This document shows positions 58,139-64,000 of a stretch of 64,000 nucleotides of DNA, piece after piece (within the stretch, counting starts at the first letter, position 1; each line of letters starts with the position of its first letter). This DNA comes from Hydrogenophilales bacterium 16-64-46 (lineage in GTDB: Bacteria; Pseudomonadota; Gammaproteobacteria; Burkholderiales; Thiobacillaceae), in the NCBI GenBank assembly GCA_002281775.1, contig NCGY01000006.1:62001-126000 (forward strand), given 5' to 3'. The position numbers and the translations under genes were made by a program. Under the pieces are notes generated by a model. The model searched no databases. It had not been told where the DNA came from and saw only the letters and a program-made list of their open reading frames with translations.

Positions 58139-59506
58139 TCAGAATTTGTGCGCGCCGTGGCTGCCCAGGCTCATGATGTACTGCACGTAGAACTGGTTCT
58201 CGTCGACGCCTTCCTGCGCTTCGTCGCGCGAATATTGCAGGCGCAAGCGTGAGAATTCCGAGGGGCTGTAGTCGAGCATCAGGCTATGGCGGCGCGGATC
58301 GTAGTCGGCCAGCGTCTCGAAGGTATTGCCGGCGTCGCTGCCGTTGAAGTCGACGTCGCCGCGCAGCAGCTGGTCGTAGCGATAGCCCACGCGCCATTGC
58401 GGCATGAACTGGTAGACCGCTTGGGTATAGAAACCAGACTGGTCGGCAGCGAAGGGGGCGGTGAGCCCGCCGGTGCAGGGGCTGCCAAGCTCGGTCGTAT
58501 TACAGAACAGATCGCCTGATTCCTTGCGCTGGAAGTATTCGGCGGCGAACTTGAGGTTTTGCTGCGTGGGGTTGCCGTTGGGTGCCCATTTCCAGACGAA
58601 ATCGGCGAGCCAGGTGCGGCTCTTGCCGGAAAAGTCACCGGCGACTTCGATGTCGTTCACGTCGTGCGATTCGAATTCGCGGCCGCCCGGACGGGCACGC
58701 AGCCACGACAGGCCGGCGCGCCAGCTGTTCGATGCGCCGACGTCGCCGCCGACGTGGCCGAACAGCGCCACGCTGTTGGCCCCGTTGCCGCCGTTGTTGG
58801 TGGCGGGGAAGGCGTTGCCGTTGCCCAGTTCCGCGCCCAGCTCCAGGAAGGTGTCGGTCGGGGCCAGCCATTTCAGCTGCACGCCGTCCTGGCCATAGCC
58901 TTCGCCAAACAGCACCTCGTACACGAGATTGTTGGTGGCGAAATCCCAGGCGTGCGGGTGCTGCTCGTTCTGGTAGCCGATGCCGGAGCGGAAACGTCCG
59001 CCCTTTACCGACAGGCCCTGGCCGAGACTCGATGTCTGGAACCAGGCTTCTTCGACTTCAACCTCGCCGTCGGCCAGCACGGCATTCAGGTAGCCCCGGA
59101 AGTATGGGTCCACGCTGGCCGACAGCACCAGTTCGCTGCCGTCGACCGAAAAACCGCGTTCGCTGCCGCCGTGAGCGTGCGCGTCTGCGCCGAGAAAACC
59201 GCTGACGAAGCGTTCGTCGCGATCCTCCAGATGCGCGTATTTGCCCTGCAGGATGAGCGAGATATCAGGGTTGAAGCTGCGCCGGGTGGTGGGCGTGTCG
59301 GCAGCCGCTTCTGCTTGCACGGCCTGCGCCGCCACGCTTTCGGTTCTGGCTTCGGCCTGTTGCAGGCGCACTTCCAGCGCCTGGATGCGCGCCTCGTAGG
59401 CGGTTTTCATGTCTTTGAGTTCGGCGCGCAGGGCGTCGAGATCGGAATCGGCGTAAGCCGGAAAGGCAGCCGCGAGCGCGGCCGCGAGCAAGGCGGGACG
59501 GTACAT
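58139..59506 (-). CDS. Outer-membrane porin-like protein of the zinc cluster
   Basis: Predicted outer-membrane beta-barrel (455 aa). A signal peptide (to about residue 19, FPAYA) is followed by a coiled coil (LRAELKDMKTAYEARIQALE, residues about 25-60) and a linker. The barrel has alternating hydrophobic strands and ends in FYVQYIMSLGSHGAHKF with terminal phenylalanine, as barrel proteins do. A His-rich patch (GADAHAHGG) could bind metal. Lying between the DUF2946 gene and znuA, it is likely a passive or gated entry route for zinc; it has no TonB plug domain. I infer this role from context. Confidence 0.78.
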   Translation of the reverse strand: MYRPALLAAALAAAFPAYADSDLDALRAELKDMKTAYEARIQALEVRLQQAEARTESVAAQAVQAEAAADTPTTRRSFNPDISLILQGKYAHLEDRDERFVSGFLGADAHAHGGSERGFSVDGSELVLSASVDPYFRGYLNAVLADGEVEVEEAWFQTSSLGQGLSVKGGRFRSGIGYQNEQHPHAWDFATNNLVYEVLFGEGYGQDGVQLKWLAPTDTFLELGAELGNGNAFPATNNGGNGANSVALFGHVGGDVGASNSWRAGLSWLRARPGGREFESHDVNDIEVAGDFSGKSRTWLADFVWKWAPNGNPTQQNLKFAAEYFQRKESGDLFCNTTELGSPCTGGLTAPFAADQSGFYTQAVYQFMPQWRVGYRYDQLLRGDVDFNGSDAGNTFETLADYDPRRHSLMLDYSPSEFSRLRLQYSRDEAQEGVDENQFYVQYIMSLGSHGAHKF

Positions 59507-59560
59507 GGTGAGACTCCGTAGAACGAACGAGAATAGCCGCGACGAATCGCGGCGGCGGGT

Positions 59561-59860
59561 TCAGACGGAGTGGGCGGGCGGCGCGCGGGCGCTGGGGGTG
59601 GGACCGCCAGTTTGCGGCGAATACGGCAGGCGAACGGCCTGCGGAGCCGGTAAGGTGGCGAGGGGCAAGTCGGGCAGCGCGGCAGCCGGCAGGCCTGCCC
59701 CCAGCGAGGCCTGCCCCACGCACAGTTCGCAGACGGTGCCCGGCGCGTGATCGGCGTCGTGTTCGCCCAGGTGCGCCAGCGCGTGCGCGAAGGCCGCCGA
59801 CTGACCCAGGAACAGGGTCAGGGCAACGAGCCAGGCAGCGAGGAGGCGACGGGCGGGCAT
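59561..59860 (-). CDS. DUF2946-like small exported His/Cys protein
   Basis: Exported 99-aa protein. A signal-like helix (residues about 6-24, LLAAWLVALTLFLGQSAAFA) is followed by HALAHLGEHDADHAPGTVCELC, a histidine and cysteine cluster that can bind metal, then a Pro-rich tail. This pattern fits DUF2946 family proteins found beside metal-transport genes. It would be the first gene of the porin-znuA-znuB unit. The MITE-like element ends 11 bp upstream of its ATG, and no ribosome-binding site is evident in the remaining spacer. Confidence 0.72.
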   Translation of the reverse strand: MPARRLLAAWLVALTLFLGQSAAFAHALAHLGEHDADHAPGTVCELCVGQASLGAGLPAAALPDLPLATLPAPQAVRLPYSPQTGGPTPSARAPPAHSV

Positions 59861-59871
59861 GGGCGGATTCT

Positions 59872-60099
59872 AGTACGACAACCCATAAGTTTCGCTATGT
59901 TCGACGCGCCCCGCATCGCCGATTGCTTTGTACCCGCGAGGGGTAGGCCGGATTCGTACAGCCGCTCAAGCGGCAACGACTCCGCTCTCGCTCATCCTCG
60001 CAACAGCTACGGCTACGGCTATGGCTGCGGTTCGCTTCGCGCACCCGGCGCGCGGATGCGCGTCTCGGCATGGTCGCAAACTTATGGGTTGTCGTACTA
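59872..60099. mobile_element. MITE-like element with 20-bp terminal inverted repeats and TA target duplication
   Basis: The left terminal repeat GTACGACAACCCATAAGTTT (59874-59893) is perfectly inverted at 60078-60097. The 224-bp element is flanked on both sides by TA (59872-59873 and 60098-60099). No transposase frame fits inside. The interior holds four near-identical hexamers (GCTACG, GCTACG, GCTATG, GCTGCG at 60006-60029). TA duplication is typical of IS630/Tc1-type elements, so this is probably a non-autonomous relative. It sits exactly at the yidD stop codon, which is rebuilt from TA plus the first base of the element. Confidence 0.85.
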
Positions 60100-60330
60100 G
60101 CGCTTCTCCACCGGCGGCACCGGGTCGTAGCCGTGGGCGCAGCCGGGCCGGCAGCGGCCTATGCGTTTGGCGGCCAGCCACGCGCCCCGGCGCGCACCGT
60201 GTTTTTCGATGGCTTCCTTGCCGTATTCCGAGCAGGTGGGCAGGTAGCGGCACTGCCGGCCCAGCCAGGGCGACAGCACCAGCTGATAGACGCGGATGGC
60301 CCCGATCAGCACGCGTTGCGCAAGATTCAT
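60097..60330 (-). CDS. yidD: Membrane protein insertion efficiency factor YidD
   Basis: Small inner-membrane-associated protein (77 aa) that helps YidC-dependent insertion. The family signature is complete: AIRVYQLVLSPWLGRQCRYL, PTCSEYGKEAIEKHG, WLAAKRIGRCRPGCAHGYDPVPP. Its start overlaps the cobW stop by 4 bp. Its stop codon is at the insertion point of the MITE-like element; deleting the element in silico leaves the same protein, so it is not truncated. Its place beside cobW and not next to rnpA/yidC is unusual. Confidence 0.93.
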   Translation of the reverse strand: MNLAQRVLIGAIRVYQLVLSPWLGRQCRYLPTCSEYGKEAIEKHGARRGAWLAAKRIGRCRPGCAHGYDPVPPVEKR

Positions 60331-61406
60331 TGCGGGGCCTCGTGTGAAGGCGGCGCAACGAGGCCGGCCGCGCCGGAAAAGTCGGCGAGCAGTTTCTCGA
60401 CAAAGGCCGGGTCGAGGTCGCGCGTGATGAAGACGAAGCGGCTTGCCCGGGGGTGACCAGACCCGGCATCGTCGTCGGGCCAGGCGTCAAGTTTCACCTC
60501 GGGGTAGAGCACGTGCTGCACGCCGTGCAGTACCACCGGCTGCGTTTCGCCGGCCAGGTTCACCAGCGCCTTGAAGCGCAGCAGGTTTTCGGCGCGAAAG
60601 CTGGTGAGCATGGACAGCGCCGCGTGCAGGCCATAGCGATCCAGCGGCGTGTCGATCACCACGGAAAACGCGCGGATGCGGCTGTCATGCGCAGGGACGC
60701 TCGGCCGTGCGCCCGGCAGGCCGGCACGCGCGGGCCGGTAGCGGCTGGCCTGCAGCCAGCGGGTGACGTCGGCCGATTTCGTCTCGGCGTTCCACAGCCC
60801 CAGGTTCTGGATGCGGGCCGGGTCGACTTCGCCGTTGACGACCGTGACGATGTCGGCTGCCGGGTTCAGCGTCGCCAGCCGGGCGGTCAGCGCGGCCACC
60901 GTGTCGGCCGGCGCAAGGTCGGTCTTGGTGAGCAACAGGCGGTCGGCCACCGCCACCTGCTTCACTGCCTCGAAGTGTTCGTCGAGCTGGCCCATGCCGA
61001 ACAGCGCGTCGACCGTGGTCACCACGCCGTCGAGGCGGAAGCGCGCACGCACCCAGCGGTCGTTGAGCAGGTTGTCGAGTATGGGGGCGGGGTCGGCGAT
61101 GCCGGTGGTTTCGATGATCACGCGCTCGAATGCCGGCACGTCGCCCTTCTGGCGTGCCATCCACAGGTTCTTCAGCGTGGGCGACAGCGTGCCGGAAATG
61201 GTGCAGCAGACGCAGCCGCCCGAGAGCAGCGCCATCGGACCGTCCATTTTTTCCAGCAACTGGTGGTCGAGCGCGACTTCGCCGAACTCGTTCATCAGGA
61301 TCGCGGTGCGCGGCAGCGTGCGCACGATGTGGTTGAGCACCGTGGTCTTGCCGCTGCCGAGAAAGCCGGTGAGCAGGGTGACGGGGAGGGGTGAATCGGT
61401 GGGCAT
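60327..61406 (-). CDS. COG0523 (CobW/ZigA) family GTPase metallochaperone
   Basis: G3E-family GTPase (359 aa) of the CobW/YjiA group, often a zinc chaperone under Zur control. The P-loop is GFLGSGKTTVLNH, switch region NEFGEVALDHQLLE, the metal-binding motif SGGCVCC, then IIETTGIADP and the guanine-specificity motif LTKTDLA. The C-terminal domain (from about residue 230) has VVLHGVQHVLYPE. There is no cobalamin operon nearby, and the znu, dksA and porin neighbours point to zinc. It starts 33 bp downstream of the palindromic element. Confidence 0.92.
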   Translation of the reverse strand: MPTDSPLPVTLLTGFLGSGKTTVLNHIVRTLPRTAILMNEFGEVALDHQLLEKMDGPMALLSGGCVCCTISGTLSPTLKNLWMARQKGDVPAFERVIIETTGIADPAPILDNLLNDRWVRARFRLDGVVTTVDALFGMGQLDEHFEAVKQVAVADRLLLTKTDLAPADTVAALTARLATLNPAADIVTVVNGEVDPARIQNLGLWNAETKSADVTRWLQASRYRPARAGLPGARPSVPAHDSRIRAFSVVIDTPLDRYGLHAALSMLTSFRAENLLRFKALVNLAGETQPVVLHGVQHVLYPEVKLDAWPDDDAGSGHPRASRFVFITRDLDPAFVEKLLADFSGAAGLVAPPSHEAPQ

Positions 61407-61438
61407 GGGGGCGGCGGGCGGGAATCGGGCATTCTAGG

Positions 61439-61546
61439 TGTGATCGCTCAATAGCGTGTTCACTCGGGACTTACCCGGAGAATTGGGGCTGCGAAAGCAA
61501 ACCAGTCCCGGAGCCCCTCTTGTGCACAAGCTATTGAGCGATCACA
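61439..61546. repeat. 108-bp palindromic element upstream of cobW
   Basis: Ends are perfect 17-bp inverted repeats (TGTGATCGCTCAATAGC at 61439-61455 and its complement at 61530-61546), continuing inward for about 10 bp with two mismatches. The core has nested inverted pairs such as GGGGCT/AGCCCC and GGGAC/GTCCC. No target duplication is visible. It abuts the truncated Fur-like frame on one side and is 33 bp from cobW on the other. It could be a MITE, the remains of a deleted insertion sequence, or a structured regulatory element. Confidence 0.72.
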
Positions 61547-61640
61547 GCTGGGCCAGCACCTGGACGCGCGCGGCCGTGGCAACAGCCCCGCGCGCCTCGA
61601 TGAGACGGGCGGCGGTGGCGGAGAGAGCGGAAAGGGCCAT
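61542..61640 (-). pseudogene. Fur/Zur-family regulator remnant (N-terminal fragment)
   Basis: A 32-codon frame starts at ATG 61640 and stops at a TGA formed by the edge of the palindromic element. The residues ARLIEARGAVATAARVQVLA look like the first helices of Fur-family regulators, which often read L-x-x-A-G-x-x-A-T-x-x-R-V-x-V-L. Full proteins are about 150 aa; the rest is not found on the far side of the element. A zur-type gene would fit this zinc locus. The fragment is short, so the assignment is an inference. Confidence 0.5.
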
Positions 61641-61664
61641 GGCCTAAGTGTAGGGGGGCGACAG

Positions 61665-61693
61665 CCGGCGATGCAACCCGGCTGCATCGCCGG
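61665..61693. repeat. 11-bp perfect hairpin between dksA terminator and Fur-like remnant
   Basis: CCGGCGATGCA (61665-61675) and TGCATCGCCGG (61683-61693) with a 7-base loop, no T-run on the minus strand. It may be an operator for the remnant gene or a structural extension of the adjacent terminator. Confidence 0.45.
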
Positions 61694-61697
61694 ACAT

Positions 61698-61723
61698 AAA
61701 AAACCCCTTCACCGGGGAAGGGG
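61698..61723 (-). terminator. Rho-independent terminator after dksA
   Basis: On the minus strand a 7-bp stem (CCCCTTC / GAAGGGG, 61704-61710 and 61717-61723) is followed by six T residues, 12 bp after the dksA stop. It separates dksA from the Fur-like remnant and cobW. Confidence 0.9.
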
Positions 61724-61734
61724 CTGGTGCGCGG

Positions 61735-62154
61735 TCAGGCGTGCAGTTTTTCCATTTTTTCGTGGCGTTCCTGCGCCTCGATCGAGTACTCGGCGGTGGG
61801 GCGGGCCAGCAGGCGCGGCAGGCCGATGGGGTCGCCGGTTTCGAGGCAGTAGCCGAACTCGCCGGATTCGATGCGCGCGAGCGCCTTGTTGATTTTCTTG
61901 AGCAGCTTGCGCTCGCGGTCGCGCACGCGCTGTTCCAGCATGTTTTCCTCTTCGACCGTGGCGCGATCGTTGGGGTCGGCGAAGTTCTCGTTTTCCTTCA
62001 GGTGCTCGCCGGTGTCGGCGGCATTGGCGAGCATCTCGTCGCGCAGGGTTTCGAGACGGGCACGAAAGAATTCCAGCTGCGCCTTGTTCATGTAATCCGA
62101 ATCCGGCATTTTCAGCAGGGCGGCTTCGGTCAGGGGTTTGGTTGATGCGGGCAT
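61735..62154 (-). CDS. dksA: RNA polymerase-binding transcription factor DksA (zinc-finger-degenerate)
   Basis: Acts with ppGpp in the RNA polymerase secondary channel to adjust transcription to nutrient state. The coiled coil carries the tip acids in FADPNDRATVEEE (D60, D63). The zinc finger is degenerate: C103-x2-T106-x17-S124-x2-A127 in place of four cysteines, as in zinc-independent DksA forms. 139 aa, otherwise normal. It precedes the Fur remnant and cobW on the minus strand but has its own terminator, and is divergent from the membrane-fusion gene. Whether a four-cysteine DksA exists elsewhere in the genome is unknown. Confidence 0.93.
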   Translation of the reverse strand: MPASTKPLTEAALLKMPDSDYMNKAQLEFFRARLETLRDEMLANAADTGEHLKENENFADPNDRATVEEENMLEQRVRDRERKLLKKINKALARIESGEFGYCLETGDPIGLPRLLARPTAEYSIEAQERHEKMEKLHA

Positions 62155-62312
62155 TGATCAGGCTCCAACAAGTCGTCCATATTCCAGCGCCGGATGCGCA
62201 CACGCAAATCGGCCAAGGCGGGAGTCTGAACGTCCTTGGCTGCGGATGCAAGCCCGTTACGATGACAGCCGCAGACCGTACGACCGGCGGCCGATTACGC
62301 CATAATCCGCGC

Positions 62313-63374
62313 ATGAACGCCTTGATCAAGCCTGCCCTGTTGTGTTTTTTGCTTGCAGCCTGCGGCAGTGATCCGCCGCCGCCCGTTGCCGACGTCCGTG
62401 CCGTTCGGGCGGAGCGGGTGTCGCTGGCGACAACGACCGATGACGTGCGTTACCCCGGCGAAATCCGCGCGCGCCACGAAACCGATCTGGCGTTTCGCGT
62501 GGCAGGGCGGGTGAATTCGCGTGCGGTGGATGCAGGCAGCGTGGTGCGCAGCGGCCAGCTCGTCGCCACCCTCGACGCCGACGATTACGCCCTCGTTGCG
62601 CGTGCGGCGCGTTCGCAACTGGCGGCGGCCGAGGCAGAGGCGCGGCTGGCCGAGGCCGATCTGCAGCGATTCAGCGAATTGCGGGCGAAGAATTTCATTG
62701 CCGAGGCCGAGCTCGACCGCCGCCGCGCCGCCGCCGAGGCCAGCCTGGCGCAGGTGCGGGCGCTGCGCGCCGACGCCGCGCGCCAGGGCAACCAGGCCAC
62801 CTACGCCCGGCTCACCGCGCCGGCAGCCGGGGTGGTGACGGCGGTGCTGGTCGAAGCCGGGCAGGTGGTGGCGGCCGGGCAGCCAGTGGTGCGGCTGGCG
62901 CTGGCGGGCGAACGCGAAGTGCGCATCGACGTGCCGGAAAACGCGCTCGACGCCCTGCGGCGCGCCCCGGCGCTGAAAGTGCGGCTGTGGTCCTCGCCCG
63001 ACCGGGTGTACGCGGCGCGCCTGCGCGAACTCGCACCGATGGCCGACCCGGCGACACGCACCTACGCTGCACGCGTGGCCCTCATCGATGCGGACGCGGC
63101 GGTCAGGCTCGGCATGACCGCCACGGTCGAGCAGGAGACGGCGGCAGCCGCGGTGCTGGCGGTTGCGGCGAGTGCGCTGTTCAAGATCAACGGCCGGCCG
63201 CAGGTGTGGGTGGTCGATCCCGCTAGCGGCGCGGTTGCCGCTCGTGCCGTGGAACTGGGCGCGCTGACGGGTGAGCGTGTGACGGTGCGCGCAGGCCTCG
63301 CCGCCGGTGAATGGGTGGTGACGGCCGGCGTGCACAAGCTCGCGCCGGGCCAGCGTGTCCGGTTGGTCAAATGA
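62313..63374 (+). CDS. RND efflux membrane-fusion (periplasmic adaptor) lipoprotein
   Basis: Periplasmic adaptor linking an RND pump to an outer-membrane channel (353 aa). A lipoprotein signal peptide ends in the lipobox LAAC (residues about 14-17). The barrel-sandwich hybrid is split by an alpha-hairpin (ARSQLAAAEAEARLAEADLQ), with GRVNSRAVDAGSVVRSGQLV before it and TAPAAGVVTAVLVEAGQVV after it. The frame is open to 62142, but the ATG at 62313 gives the lipoprotein N-terminus. Its stop overlaps the start of the next pump gene (ATGA). The 158-bp space to dksA holds the divergent promoters; a -10-like CATAAT lies at 62301-62306. Confidence 0.93.
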   Translation: MNALIKPALLCFLLAACGSDPPPPVADVRAVRAERVSLATTTDDVRYPGEIRARHETDLAFRVAGRVNSRAVDAGSVVRSGQLVATLDADDYALVARAARSQLAAAEAEARLAEADLQRFSELRAKNFIAEAELDRRRAAAEASLAQVRALRADAARQGNQATYARLTAPAAGVVTAVLVEAGQVVAAGQPVVRLALAGEREVRIDVPENALDALRRAPALKVRLWSSPDRVYAARLRELAPMADPATRTYAARVALIDADAAVRLGMTATVEQETAAAAVLAVAASALFKINGRPQVWVVDPASGAVAARAVELGALTGERVTVRAGLAAGEWVVTAGVHKLAPGQRVRLVK

Positions 63375-64000
63375 GCCCGGCACCGCGTTTTGTGCCGGGG
63401 CGCGGCAACCTGTCGCGCTGGGCGATCGAGCATCCCGCGCTGCTGCGCTTCTTCGTGGTGCTCATCGTCCTGCTGGGGCTGCGCTCGTATTTTCATCTTG
63501 GCCAAGCCGAGGACCCGCCCTTCACCTTCAAGACCATGCTGATCCAGGCGCAGTGGCCGGGGGCGACGGCGCAGGAGGTGTCGGAGCAGCTCACCGAGCG
63601 CATTGAAAAGAAGCTCCAGGAAATACCCGAGCTGGATTACGTGGCGAGCTACGCCAAACCCGGCGAAACCGCGCTCTTCGTCAACGTCAAGGAGACCGTG
63701 CGCGGCCGCGACATCGCCGCGGCCTGGTATCAGGTGCGCAAGAAGATCGGCGACCTCGCACCGCAGTTGCCGGCGGGGGTGCAGGGGCCATTCTTCAACG
63801 ACGAATTCGGCGACACCTTCGGCTCGATCTACGCCTTCACGGGTGACGGGTACACGCGCGCCGACCTGCGCCGCGCGGCAGAGGACGCGCAGCGCGCGGT
63901 GCGCCGCCTGGCCAATGTCGGCAAGGTCGAACTGTTCGGTGTGACGCCGGAAAAGATCTACATCGAGGTGACGCTGCAAAAGCTCGCCACGCTGGGGCTG
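63371..64000 (+). CDS. RND efflux permease, 5' part
   Basis: Inner-membrane proton-driven pump, partner of the adaptor encoded just upstream. The 210 residues visible are the N-terminal helix (LLRFFVVLIVLLGLRSYFHL) and the first porter domain (QAQWPGATAQEVSEQLTERI, then SYAKPGETALFVNVKE). The frame is open to the end of the window, so the gene continues outside. Unlike classical AcrB the N-terminus has a short cytosolic extension before the first helix. The substrate is unknown. Confidence 0.92.
   Translation, partial: MSPAPRFVPGRGNLSRWAIEHPALLRFFVVLIVLLGLRSYFHLGQAEDPPFTFKTMLIQAQWPGATAQEVSEQLTERIEKKLQEIPELDYVASYAKPGETALFVNVKETVRGRDIAAAWYQVRKKIGDLAPQLPAGVQGPFFNDEFGDTFGSIYAFTGDGYTRADLRRAAEDAQRAVRRLANVGKVELFGVTPEKIYIEVTLQKLATLGL

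Overview
The window is a 64 kb piece of a GC-rich, densely packed proteobacterial chromosome. A betaproteobacterium of the Thiobacillus or Nitrosomonadales type fits best. This is inferred from the gene mix: a pilGHIJL twitching chemosystem, a hemCDXY operon, hslVU beside cobW and dksA, a DksA with a degenerate zinc finger, class I fructose-bisphosphatase, and a protein that resembles the sulfur-oxidation accessory protein DsrS. Nearly all genes are housekeeping or regulatory. I see no tRNA or rRNA, no phage, no CRISPR array and no intact transposase.

Layout. 1-3017: 3' part of an RND efflux pump, tail-overlapping an AraC/methyltransferase DNA-repair fusion. 3109-6405: SNF2 helicase with a SWIM finger. 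6489-10946 (minus): YqiA-like hydrolase, RNase II-type exonuclease, TonB-like protein and fbp. 11275-14293: di-haem cytochrome c peroxidase facing mpl. 14418-17482 (minus): NarL-type regulator with hybrid histidine kinase, and a periplasmic thioredoxin. 17572-21453: hemC-hemD-hemX-hemY, all with overlapping stop/start codons, then a DUF302 protein. 22067-28530 (minus): multi-PAS hybrid kinase, EAL response regulator and a ferredoxin-type flavoreductase. 28621-32552: SDR epimerase, fxsA, cutA, and a dsbD with two N-terminal domains. 32625-37737 (minus): DsrS-like protein, Fic protein with a repeated operator, hemL, thiE, thiD. 37790-38987: rubredoxin and an unknown secreted protein. 39130-48638: pilG-pilH-pilI-pilJ-pilL. 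48669-56384 (minus): TonB-like protein, unknown protein, diguanylate cyclase, UPF0114 protein, hslU, hslV, DUF4126 and a STAS-repeat protein. 56428-62154 (minus): zinc-handling region. 62313-64000: membrane-fusion protein and 5' end of a second RND pump.

The most unusual part is the zinc region, read leftward from dksA. It holds dksA with its own terminator, a truncated Fur/Zur-like remnant, a 108-bp palindromic element, the COG0523 GTPase cobW, yidD, a 224-bp MITE-like element flanked by TA duplications, a DUF2946 gene, an outer-membrane porin, znuA and znuB. The ATPase gene znuC is absent. Removing the MITE restores an operon with 9 bp between yidD and the DUF2946 gene, so the insertion can be reconstructed. 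Together, the lost regulator, the missing ATPase and the element inside the operon suggest a zinc-uptake locus that is being rewired or decaying.

Two other intergenic sites (after mpl and between hslV and hslU) carry non-identical elements built the same way: 7-bp direct repeats that fold back on inverted 7-bp repeats. The hslVU copy supplies the last codons of hslV. Other points of note are a three-copy operator-like repeat in front of the Fic gene, an A10 tract inside the giant pilL gene, and a 23-bp perfect palindrome between the peroxidase and mpl genes.
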